From Sipunculus nudus (lineage: Eukaryota > Annelida > Sipuncula > Golfingiida > Sipunculidae): a stretch of DNA of 64,000 nt. Below are positions 54,911 through 64,000 of this stretch, piece after piece; position 1 is the first letter of the stretch, and the number at the start of each line of letters is the position of its first letter. The notes beneath the pieces were generated by a model. The model was not told where the DNA came from, did not search any database, and saw only the letters and a list, made by a program, of their open reading frames with translations. The stretch spans positions 52,339,624-52,403,623 of the forward strand of contig CM049308.1 of NCBI GenBank assembly GCA_026874595.1. The letters are read 5' to 3'. Position numbers and translations under genes: made by a program.

Positions 54911-56640
54911 TCTTTGCAAAGAAGAATCTTTCTATTGTTTATAAAAACAGAATGGTTATATGCACTGAAGGCTTTTAGACTCCTATTTAAAAATGTCGCT
55001 CTCCTAAAACTACACTAGTTAGCTGATTTTACTCCGACTTAGCTATCGCGCACACGGAACTTTTGAAAACTTTTGTTTTTCAGTCCCGATTTTATTTGCC
55101 GGGTTTTTTTTCCGTATCTATTTTTTTTACGGTTATGACCGACATTGTTAAGAAATTACGTTTCCTGTACATGCAGGAGGCACTGGCGTACGTCTTTCAT
55201 ATAGGCTTGGTACTGGATATACTGGCGTAGGTATCCGGGTTCATTTTTTTTCTCCTAATGAACACTTGGTGAAGACATTATTTCTGCATATCGATTATAC
55301 AATTTTACCCAATCCGACATTATTTCTGCATATCGATAATACAATTTTACCCAATCCTAAATGGAGGTACAACTTAAAGTAAAGTTGCACATAGATTAAT
55401 TTTAACAAAAATATGTGTTTGTATTTTATTTTTACATTTCTTCCTTTATCTTTTTATGTTGAGCCGTTCATTCAGCATTTTGTATGGTCTCTGTATTTTA
55501 CAAATAAATTTTTCCACCGGAAGATCATAACAACTAGAACCCTTTGATACTTTCATTCAAGATATACAAGGCCCGTCGACAAGTAAAAGTACGTGCCTCT
55601 GTGGCCGAGAAACCAGGATAACCAAGATAATCCGTCTCCATTGGCCGCCACTCGGCGCTGATCTTATTGTTTCGGTTTGCCCTCTGACAGTACATATCTG
55701 GAGGCCATTATGAAGGTAAGAAGGGTCTGTTAAAAAGCGTGTAAGTTTTACCGGTGGCGGCACCTATTGTCTGAATCGCTGTTGTTTTCGTTCGTAAAGT
55801 AGGGTTTTCTCACTGGTATAGCAGGACCTCCTCTGTGTAACTTATCCCCTTACACGTGTCACAACACCACCGTGGCTCTTGCTCTTCAGGAACTGTTTCT
55901 AAATCCTTGCAGGAGTGGTGGAACCATTTGCCATACAAACATGACGGGTTACACCACTACAACATCTCGTGATCTGTGTCTTAAACGACAAAAAAAAGAG
56001 GAAATTTCAATGCATGTTATTAGGTTTACATTCTCACAATGAGGCAAGGTTGCAGATAGGTGTAAGCTCGGACTCTATTTAATATTATAATTGTCATATT
56101 CATCAAGGGTAAACAGTTGTTGTTGCTCCGGAAATATAACCAGGTTAAGTGTCCCTGAAAGAGCCACAAACATCTCTCAGTTCCTCTCTGTTTCTTGTAT
56201 CTCTCTCTCCTTTTTTTCTCTCTTTTCTGATATAAAGTATATATAATTACAGCATATATATAGTATGCAGCATGTATTCATAAATACTTGTACATGAGTT
56301 CATAAAATGCATTAATGTCACTACCCGCAGGTTTCGTGCTCACTGCAGTTCAAATTCAGCCATGTATTCATACATTTTGCGTTGCATGAGCTTTCGACAG
56401 ACAGAAATATGTCAAAGAATAATTTCGCTGTTCAATGACTGACCATTCATTTTGCATTAAGGCAAATAATTCTGTGGAAGCCGTTTCCAAAACACACTCT
56501 TTGAAGAAGCCTTTCAACTGATAAAAACATCCGCAAATAAGTTCGTCGGGAAAAACCCTGACAGAGATTTTACTCGGAGGTCAGAAGCCACAACATGAGC
56601 AGGAACGATGTGGATCGTTTAACATGAGCAGGAACGATGT
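54911..56640. other. Mostly unrecognised; small duplications
   Basis: A 42-bp tandem duplication (GACATTATTTCTGCATATCG units at 55275 and 55317) and a GGTGGCGGCACC variant of the shared palindrome (55753-55764) are the only features noted. A minus-strand frame at 55557-55763 has no motif. A 28-bp tandem duplication (ACATGAGCAGGAACGATGTG at 56593 and 56621) lies at the right edge. Confidence 0.5.
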
Positions 56641-57075
56641 GGATCTGAATTCAAATAAACAATTGCTCCAATGGTTCAAGTCATATTTTACTAACTCAGT
56701 GCAAAAAGTTCTGATAAAAGTGGAATCGTCAGCATACCTAGAGCTGGGTACCCGCAAGGGACTGTTGTGGGACCCATACTATTCCTTATTTTCATAAATG
56801 ACATTACAACTAGAATGATCACAAATATTAGGCTTTTTGCTGATGACGCAACACTCATCATGGAAACTGATGACTCACCTGCTTGCCTATGGAATACAAG
56901 TATGCTCATATCACGATTTTTCAGCACCTGTGTAATGCTGGCAAAGAAATGCCGGACAAAACAACTTGAGTATCATTGTTTGAGTGAGGTGCTGGATAGT
57001 GGGACAGTGGCTGTAGTCATCAATGCATGTTCCATAAAATTTGACAGATCACTGAGGGCTACGGGTGATACAAGC
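56640..57075 (+). pseudogene. Non-LTR retrotransposon RT fragment
   Basis: Translation gives LLQWFKSYFTN then VQKVLIKVESSAYLELG, QGTVVGPILFLIFINDITTR (56758-56817) and IRLFADDATLIMETDDSPA (56826-56885), i.e. the RT region from motif 4 to the FADD active site of a CR1/jockey/I-type LINE. A frame change lies near 56755 before QGTVVGP. Downstream sequence (KKCRTKQLEYHCLSEVLDSG) loses similarity. A fragment only, with no ends. Confidence 0.75.
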
Positions 57076-57083
57076 TAAATAAT

Positions 57084-57140
57084 AACAAGTGACCCATGGG
57101 TCATGATGCTCCGCTGACTAGCATTACATGGCCAAATATT
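57084..57140 (+). mobile_element. HINE-like element, 5' terminus
   Basis: AAGTGACCCATGGGTCATGA then TGCTCCGCTGACTAGCATTA matches the 5' end of the complete copy with two substitutions, including the 14-bp palindrome. The matching 3' terminus lies at about 60300-60356. Confidence 0.75.
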
Positions 57141-57719
57141 TACAACTGTTTTCCGAGTTTACAGAAACTGGTAGGAAGTGTTGTTTTCAGCCCATCATAG
57201 CTTGCAGAATATCAGCTTGATATCTCGGCTTCCATTACATCAACTCTACTGCGCATGTCCAGGAGCTGGTACTGGGACGTCTAAATGCAGAGGTCCACAT
57301 TCGGCGCCAGTGTTTTCTCAACATTTATTTCATTCCTTTCCCTCTTGAAACACAAGCTCATATAGTGGAAACAAATGGAGATAATCAAAATATATATGCA
57401 AAATGAGATGCATGTCAACACCACAAATGTAAGGAAGACTATTAGCCCTAAATATTACCCATTATAGCTTAGTGCTCTGTACATAGAAAACACTTATAAT
57501 AAACAGTGAGAATTTAAAGAGCCAGCCGCCTTGGTCCTCTAGCTTGGTCGACTGGACCAAGTCAGTATTTGCATGTAAGATGTGACTCTTCGGCTAGACT
57601 AACGAGTTAAGATAACTACCTTAACAAAAACAAGCACCCCTTTACTGAACATAGTCATACAGCCGAGCAGCGTTGCTGTTAAGTTGCTGGAGTAGGAAAA
57701 AGAGTGGAACCCGTTTGAT
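57141..57719. other. Unrecognised, within the split HINE
   Basis: No motif found. Contains GCGCATGTCCAGGAGCTGG (57251) and a CTTGGTCGACTGGACCAAG palindrome (57544-57562). Confidence 0.4.
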
Positions 57720-59420
57720 TTTACTCAACCCCGCTAAGATGGGGAGGATGTCCCATGTCGATCGGGACAGATAGGGAAATCTGATTGCACAAAAAGTTTT
57801 TTTCCTGCGGGAAGGCCTGAATTGCTGCCCTCAGGAGGTCCACCTTAAACAAGAGGTTGGTGATTCCAAAGTAGCAGTTCGGGAGCGTGGCTAGCCAGGA
57901 AGCGGCTTCCTCTTCACCTCCGGTGAAACAATGCCTCTGTTTCTTTTGCTCCTGTAGATTTCTGCCTTGTATCAGACGTAACACTTGCCTAGCAGCGGAG
58001 CCGTCGCCCTTATCCCGACAATGTAGAATCGGCACTGCTTGGTAAACGTACAGCGATTTGGAATAGACTATTAAGAAACTGACGCTGAACAAGACAGCTG
58101 CAGTAGAGGAACTTTTTAAAGTCGAGTCCAACTTCCCCGATAGCGATACAATGTGGGAACCTTAACATTTTGGTCAGCCTACAATTATAATCGTCAATGC
58201 GGTGGCTGTCTTGTAAAAGTCTGGGATGGACCCCAAAAGAACACCGCACTCCATTATCTTGCCTGATATAAAGATGGTCTGGCCATTGGTCCGGGTACAC
58301 GAAGTAAGCGACTTTTCCCCGAGGTACTGATCCCAGCACTGGTATGAGACTCGAGGGAGGCAAGGCTGTTAGATCTTGTTCAACTAAGTATCATGGCCAG
58401 TTGTGCACATGTATCGCTGAGGACTGGATGAGAAAAGGCGTCTGAACTTTGGAAAGGTATCAATAATGGCCCTCGGTAGCCGGCTACAAAGGAGAGCCAG
58501 GGTTTCCCAATGTAGCAGGCCCGCGAATCAAATGAGTTGATTGGCTGACATTGATCCACTGGGGCTCCCCCACTTACGGGTGGCACACAAGGTGGACAGA
58601 CGGACTTGTTCGTTAGGTGAGATTTTTTTCCAGGCCACCCCGCACTACAAACTGTCCAAGGTCCCCCAAGGAGGTTTTACCGCAATAGCTGGACGCACGT
58701 AAGGAGCTTTCTGCATCCCATGTCCCATTGTTCACTTTCTTGAGGGCTGATCGTATGTTCGTGCTTCCTAAGAAATGAAACATGGCCCTCCTGGACGTTG
58801 CAGGCCCCCACATGACGTCTCAGAGTCCTGGGTTTTGCAGATGTGGCATAGTATGATCTGTTTGCGTTTTCTCATCTTTTTGACTGAAGCAGGGACAACT
58901 GGGGGCAGTTCTTCCACCATTTCCTCCTCGTAATCTGAACAGAACTACAACTCTTCAGATAGCCATACCTCAACTGGAGTTCGTGCCCCCCCCCCCCCCC
59001 CCCCTTTTTTTTTTTACGAACAAGTATAAGCATGCCCCAGCAACCCTGCAAGAAATAGAAGAAAACTTACGCAATTTTTTGGGGTTTATTCCTTGAAGTT
59101 ATCCTACCTTTAAATAGATGAATAAGGACATACCAACTAATAACGATGGCACATCCATATTGTAATCTTGGAACCGCCCTGAGCGCCTTATTATCCTTCC
59201 CCTTCTTGGCACGGTTGACTATGGACCTGAGAGCCATACTAAGGTTAGGAAGATCTTTATCCCAGCCCTTCACATTATCTCGGATTTAGCACCTGATCAT
59301 TTGCATCAGTGTCCTACTCTGGCGTTCCACCTAACCGTTAGATGCTCGATGGTAAGGTGAAGTCCGAGTCTTTCCTTTATCCATCAATTTACAGAATTCC
59401 TTAACAGGCTCAATTCAAAA
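57720..59420 (-). mobile_element. Fossil Ty3/Gypsy segment with TatD-type nuclease part
   Basis: Read on the minus strand. The upstream part (about 59080-59420) shows the C-terminal part of a Ty3/Gypsy integrase core, with TSPYHRASNG-type and KGWDKDLPNLSMALRS signatures. The downstream part (57720-58363) shows TatD-family metal-dependent DNase signatures: FGVHPR, AIGEVGLDF, LHCRDKG, HCFTGGEEEAASWL and LPNCYFGITNLLF. In the TatD family these surround metal-binding His/Glu residues. Between them are stretches (58380-58813) of unassigned coding look and a C/T run near 58988. No LTRs or gag/RT were recognised, so this is a partial fossil; broken in several places (at least about five) and apparently old. 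Whether the TatD part belonged to the element or to a neighbouring gene is open. Confidence 0.6.
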
Positions 59421-59880
59421 TTTGCTCCTTGGAGAGGTACACATTCAACACTTTTCGAAAACTGATCTGTTTTTATTGTCACCAGAGGACTGACTTTTTG
59501 TAAACATATTAAGATATAAAGTTTGATCAGATAATTTTTTTTGCTGATTATATTTTTATCTTATTTAATATCATGTTTAGCCATCATTGTGGGAGGAGTA
59601 GCGCCTGGTTTGTTGATATTGACATCAGAGTGATTTAGTAATCAGTGTGGCTGCCGCAGTAACGATGCGGTATACTTGGATTTAACATCCCCTTTATTTG
59701 TATTTCTACCGTAAAATATGTCTCTAACGATATCGGAACTGGAGATACACTTGTGAGAAAAGATGAAGAAACATTATTACGTGGCTTGTATACGTTGCAC
59801 TTTACAAAAAAATAACTCTAAAAGCCTTAGGTTACCGAATGTAACTTGGTTTTATTGATGGAGAAACACTATTACCCGTT
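59421..59880. other. Unrecognised
   Basis: AT-rich with nothing coding-like. Could hold the 5' portion of the fossil element but no motif was seen. Confidence 0.35.
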
Positions 59881-60356
59881 CTGGTTCATTTTTCATCGGT
59901 TTGACCCTGAAAATGAACCTTACAGTGTAAGATAACATCCACCGTCACTGTTTGGTTGATTGATCTGGCAGAGATCGCTGATATTATCAAGCAGTGAAAA
60001 AAAAATCGATCTTGGCTGTCCATTTTTCCGTTTGACCTTGAAATTCAAAATTTCAGGTGGCATCCTCCCACACTTTTTCCTTAAATCTATGGCTGATTGG
60101 TCTAGCATGGATACCTACTATTACCAAGCAATGCCCTTAAAAGTAAAAAAAAAATAACTTTGGATGGCTCATTATACGTCGCAGGGACCTAATTACAGGT
60201 TCCCAAAGAATATTTTTATGAACCTCCAAGGGGTTTTCAGCTGGAAGTTTCTAGTTTCAGTGCTCATGATTTGTGCCCTATCAATGGCGACCGGACGTTC
60301 TCAGGAACAAGAGTGATCGCTATAGCTCAGATGACTTTGTCAGTTGGGCTTTAATT
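59881..60356 (+). mobile_element. HINE-like element, 3' portion
   Basis: Contains TTTCAGGTGGCATCCTCCCA (60052), a decayed unit core, then GCAGGGACCTAATTACAGGT (60181; compare CAGAGACCTAATTTC-GGT in the other copies) and GATTTGTGCCCTATCAATGG. It ends AAGAGTGATCGCTATAGCTC, then AGATGACTTTGTCAG and TGGGCTTTAA, a decayed form of the 3' hairpin. It probably belongs with the 5' terminus at 57084 as one element split by the sequence between. Confidence 0.65.
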
Positions 60357-60789
60357 ATTCACAGATATGAGTTTAGTTTAATTTGCATATTATTTGCAAA
60401 TTTGCAATATCTAACAGATAAATATTTAACTATGTTGATCATCAAGTGTAATTGAGGCAATCATACATTCATTGCTTGCTTTTTCGCTTTTCATTCTTTT
60501 GTGGTTATTTGGATTTCTGAGGGGAGGTATCTTTGGATCGACCAATGCAAAATAAAAGAGAATTTAAAGAAAATAAAGCTGAGAAATAAATTACTGCTAG
60601 TTCCTTACCGGCAGCAACTGTTTTTAAAAAAATATATATCAAATGTTGTTTTAACATAAACGAGGAACATAAACGAGGGTGTTCCAAACTATTTATACGT
60701 TGACTTTCACTCGACAAAATACAACACGCAAAAATGAGTCAGCACATAACCCTGAGATGGGGTTCTCGTCGGACTATTAATCGCAGAGG

Positions 60790-61320
60790 AAAAGCCGATT
60801 TCATTTGCAAAAAAATAAATTGAAAGAACAGAAGACTGCAAGTTCAACCTTAGAATCAGCATCACACCTTTTACCTAAGACAAGTTTCGCTAATGTTTCT
60901 GAACCTGTGCCTTCAGATGATTATTTAAATCAAATCATGTTAGATAACATTCCCTCTCATGAGGCTGAATTTACATCAATTAATCACTATCAAACAGATG
61001 ATATCGATGTCAGAATATTCATGCTGACTCGATTGGCGTAATCAGAGATGACAATGAGCCCCAAAGAGCATGTTTTGATTTAGAGTCTGAACTTGAAAAT
61101 GATAACACTGACAACATTGGAGAAATTTACAAGGACAAAATAGATCAGCGGGCTATTGATGTACATATACCACAAACAGCACTAAGGTTTCTCTTTGACA
61201 TACTGCATGTGGACAATTCTGATATAACAAAAGATCCCATTCTTTTGTTGAAAAGAAATCTAAACTACAACATCACAGATATACGAGGTGGTTCAAATTG
61301 GGATGTCCAATGGTATACTC
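60790..61320 (+). pseudogene. Transposon-associated N-terminal domain relic
   Basis: An open frame at 60805-61041 (KTASSTLESASHLLPKTSFA, DNIPSHEAEFTSINHYQTDD) is followed in another frame by RACFDLESELENDNTDNIGE, KIDQRAIDVHIPQTALRFLF then DILHVDNSDITKDPILLLKR and NLNYNITDIRGGSNWD. The second part resembles a conserved domain (W..NI...A...LL.IL......LPKD.RTLL.T) found upstream of the catalytic part in several uncharacterised invertebrate transposon proteins. One frame change near 61040 joins the two. No catalytic region follows within 1 kb. Confidence 0.35.
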
Positions 61321-62500
61321 ACGAGACATAATGCCAATCATATGGAATTTTCCACTAATGATACTTGAAATATACAGCTCAATAAACATGGTTTGAAATT
61401 ATACAAAAAAAAATCAATTTTGGCCAAAACAAGGCATTATTGAGCATATAAAAATCAAGGAACCTTTCATTGCTGGATTGTTTTCTGGAAAGTCCTAACA
61501 TAAATGTGTTCATCGATTCCTAAAACCAATGTTTATAAGATCATTCCTATTGCATTGATAAAAAATATGGCTATATGTATGAGAACAAGATGCTACGTGT
61601 AAATCTGTTACCCCTTAATGACTGTCATGGTGACATGTGCCATGTAGCTGCCATCTCTCGCCCCATTCCAGGGCATTTTAGGTTGTCCATGCGTCTCAGT
61701 ATAATCCCATTTTTCAAAATTTCTTTCCCTTTCATGCTGATTATGATCACTTATTTTCCTCCTTGCAGGACTACCACCTTTTCGTGGTTGGGGAGCTTGA
61801 GTATTTCTGTGACCCTGCGAGCTCTACTGGTGGAGCGTTTGGCTACATTTAGGGACACCTATGCCAGATAGATTAACGGGTAGAAGTCAGACGAAGAGTA
61901 GTCTAAAAAACACGCACAAGGACCTCACTTTCCACAGATCTCATGTTTTGATTAATATTGTTGCTTTTTTTTTTTTTTTTTAATTTTTTTTTTTATAAAT
62001 AAAGTCTATATCCGCTTCACGATTTCTTCTTCTGTTGAGCTGTAAATGTGATCATTGCATGCATACATGTTAGAAAAACGAATGCCTGTATAACCAAAAA
62101 AATTGATGCTGTTGATATGTAAGCCCCCTTCCCTGTTTCATTTTAAGTTCACACCATTTTCTAAGCAAATGTCTATACATATGATCCCAAATACTTTTAT
62201 TTTCTTTCATTCCAATCTCAATTGAGGATTTGAGATGTGGTAACAAGTACCTGCTCAGGTATATGGGGCATAAACGGTAGGGGCTTTATCTCGGTAAGAT
62301 GGCAGACAAAGGGAGTTTCAAGAACATTATAAATTACTTCATTCCAAACCCGGAACTAAAGCCCGAAAAGCATACTTGCCTTAGTCCCCGAATCAGTCCG
62401 ATCCAATAACACTTGTTTAGCAAAGCCCGAATTAGGTCTTGCAATTCCCCTTTTTGAAAGCCACCTGTCGGTTGGCGGCACACTTGCAGTTGAGCAGACG
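61321..62500. other. Unrecognised; poly-T tract at 61967-61993
   Basis: Contains a TTGCAG/GACTACCACC boundary (61763-61770) that could be a splice acceptor and a 98-codon frame (61575-61871) without a motif. A long T run and an AATAAAGTC follow at 61966-62007. Confidence 0.4.
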
Positions 62501-62502
62501 AC

Positions 62503-62815
62503 ATGGCAACATTTGCAATGGAAGCTCCAACAAAGCAAAGGCGGCCAATCTTTTTAGAGATAGAAGTTTTGAGACTAATTGAAGAGGTGAAAAACTTTCA
62601 GACCATAACTGGGCCACTATCTCGCACCCTGACGTCTGACGGGGAAAAAAGTGCTGGGAGGAGATGACCGAACATCTTAATGCAGATAGCCTGTTCAACG
62701 AACCGTCTGTGAGGTTAAAAAGACCGTCTGTGAGGTTAAAAAGAAGTGGAAAAACATCTGGTCCGAGGCCAAGAAAGGATTCGGGGAGTTAATATAATTA
62801 AATGTGATATAAATA
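62503..62815 (+). pseudogene. Myb/SANT-like DNA-binding domain relic
   Basis: From the ATG at 62503: MATFAMEAPTKQRRPIFLEI then EVLRLIEEVKNFQTITGPLS and RTLTSDGEKSA, after which a frame change leads to the phase giving EEMTEHLNADSLFNEPSV and then the phase giving CEVKKKWKNIWSEAKKGFGE. This is the layout of the Myb/SANT-like domain (tri-helix with W/F core, e.g. MSANTD3/4 or FSBP types) that also serves as the accessory DNA-binding protein of PIF/Harbinger transposons. A 21-bp tandem duplication (ACCGTCTGTGAGGTTAAAAA units at 62700 and 62721) interrupts the third helix. Two or three lesions in ~100 codons. Confidence 0.6.
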
Positions 62816-63010
62816 CCGATGTAAATACAAAGGTTTACTGGTTAAATAGGATATGTTGGAGTCCCCTAAATACAGTCGAATGTCTAATTCTGGTAATCGT
62901 GCCGAAGCAACTGTCAAGTGTTGTTTATATGGGTGATAATACGGGACCAAGTGGGTTTTATTTTATTTTTTATCATGGGAAGTTTGAGAATTCCATCATA
63001 TTACTAGGTA

Positions 63011-63104
63011 AAGTGAAACCCCGCTAACGCGACCACCTGCGGGACCAGGCAAAGTGGTCGTGTTAGCGGGGTGGTCGTAAAAGCGGGATGCTTGTACATT
63101 AGTC
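63011..63104 (+). mobile_element. pogo-like transposon terminus with hairpin
   Basis: AGTGAAACCCCGCTAACGCG leads into CACC, a GCGGGACCAGGCAAA spacer, then GTGGTCGTGTTAGCGGGGT and a further GTGGTCGTAAAAGCGGG. ACCCCGCTAACGCGACCAC and its inverse pair over 19 bases with one mismatch. CAGTGAAACC-type starts followed by repeated inverted TTAGCG/TCCG modules are typical of pogo/Tigger-like ends. The opposite end is not in the window. Confidence 0.55.
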
Positions 63105-63446
63105 TCCGAAATTTACGCAAGCGATAATATGGGTATTTCAAGTAAATGTTACGTTTTTGTCCTTGTTTAATTTAAATTTCAAAATGTAAAGAAAAATAAA
63201 AATAAAAACAAATATGAATATGAATCATATAGAGATAAAACACACAAATGAAACAGATTGACTAAGCCATAATACTCTTAGTGAGAACAGAATGAACACA
63301 TCAGATTCTAAATGTTATTTATATGGTTCCTGCTTGATCATTGAAATGTGATTTCTGCGCTTCAGTTCCGGTTATGTTGGTACACCCGTTGCTGGTCGGA
63401 AGTGAGTTTAATATTTCTTATGTGTGATGTATTGTATGTATTCTTG
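63105..63446. other. Unrecognised
   Basis: AT-rich sequence following the pogo-like terminus; may be its body. No coding motif. Confidence 0.35.
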
Positions 63447-63660
63447 AAGAGTTTGATGCTTCACCCCATATAGTTAGTGGGTGGGGACAGTGAAGATTTA
63501 ATCCCTGTTTTATGGTTCACCATTGATATTGGTTTGGGTTACAGTAAGAGTTTGATGGACTAGTGGTTGGTGGGGAGGGAGTATGAGGATTCAAACCCTA
63601 TTAATTGGTTCGATATGTGGTTGGTAGGGAAAGGGATTTTTACTTATACTATCAAGGTTA
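63447..63660. repeat. Degenerate ~100-bp tandem repeat
   Basis: AAGAGTTTGATGCTTCACC then TAGTGGGTGGGGACAGTGAA and GATTTAATCCCTGTT (63447-63510) reappears as AAGAGTTTGATGGACTAGTG, GTGGGGAGGGAGTATGAGGA and TTCAAACCCTATT (63547-63603). A third partial copy starts at 63610 (TTCGATATGTGGTTGGTAGG). Confidence 0.6.
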
Positions 63661-64000
63661 ACGGGACTAAATTGGAAGTTGTAATTGCTGGGATGTCACT
63701 TAAATAATTAACCAGTAAACTGAAACTTGATGATCTGTCTTTTAGGGGTGGGGGCTTATCATGATGTTTGATGATTTAGATGATGTTACAAAACCAGTTT
63801 ACAACACCCGGATTAAAAAATTGCATGTTAAATTGTTATGTAGGGCAAGCAGGGCCCTTGCGCGTAGTTGACGTTTGTGTTACCGTGATAAAATCTAGTC
63901 AGTTAGTGCTCAAGCTGGCTCAAATAAACATCGTATACCGTCTACTGTGGAATTCAACTGCAGAATGCATGTGTGAATGAGAACTCCTCTATACATGAGA
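63661..64000. other. Unrecognised to window end
   Basis: A 66-codon frame (63780-63980) without a motif; nothing else seen. Confidence 0.4.

Noticed and set aside
57721-58363. Host TATDN2 gene
   Set aside because: The TatD signatures are spread over broken frames without exon boundaries, next to an integrase fossil; an intact host gene is not supported.

Overview
The window looks like nuclear DNA from a marine invertebrate, most likely a bivalve or other mollusc. It is AT-rich, full of (AT)n and poly-G/C tracts, and crowded with repeat types familiar from molluscan genomes: tandem-cored Helentron-like elements, a short non-autonomous Helitron, and LINE, hAT, pogo-type and Ty3/Gypsy remnants. 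The assignment rests on repeat style only. No intact host gene, rRNA, CRISPR array or bacterial-type operon was seen, and no complete host exon-intron structure could be built with confidence.

Layout. 0-3.6 kb: a foldback structure with ~0.65-kb inverted arms around a ~290-bp tandem array and a CTGCAGTAAACTG-like satellite. 4.2-5.4 kb: first copy of a 1.2-kb dispersed repeat (second copy at 36.5-37.6 kb). 5.8 kb: pogo-type (psq HTH) fragment. 6-9 kb: minisatellite, two MITEs and a one-unit Helentron-like element. 9.2-10.3 kb: a CpG-containing, promoter-like stretch with unrecognised reading frames. 10.7-17.7 kb: mostly unrecognised AT-rich DNA with small duplications. 17.7-21.1 kb: a complete Helentron-like (HINE/pearl-like) element with two tandem arrays. 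21.3-26.8 kb: an essentially full-length L1/Tx1-type LINE bounded by a perfect 14-bp target duplication. 27.1-28.8 kb: a 5'-truncated relative of the HINE. 28.9-30.1 kb: a CR1/jockey-like LINE remnant on the minus strand.

30.86-35.51 kb: the most striking structure, a 4.65-kb composite foldback with ~1.1-kb terminal inverted arms, a 7-bp flanking duplication (one mismatch), and a core made of a tandem array, a tRNA-like module and a second nested palindrome. 41.8-42.9 kb: a textbook non-autonomous Helitron (TC start, 3' hairpin, CTAG end, A/T insertion site). 44.9-48.7 kb: a degenerate transposase-like gene on the minus strand with SDGTTK and MSDR motifs and a Tudor-like C-terminal tail, interrupted by a 0.47-kb MITE. 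50.9-51.9 kb: a third HINE. 53.3-54.9 kb: a hAT-type transposase relic. 56.6-57.1 kb: a LINE RT fragment. 57.1-60.4 kb: two ends of a HINE that seem to flank a fossil Ty3/Gypsy integrase segment lying next to a TatD-type nuclease segment. 60.8-63.1 kb: a transposon-associated reading frame, a Myb/SANT-like DNA-binding relic and a pogo-like transposon terminus.

The pieces do not form one pathway; this is a landscape of nested mobile elements. Two themes recur. Tandem arrays sit inside elements with inverted or subterminal-inverted ends, and the 12-bp palindrome GGTGGCGCCACC (or close variants) appears in the repeat units of otherwise unrelated families.
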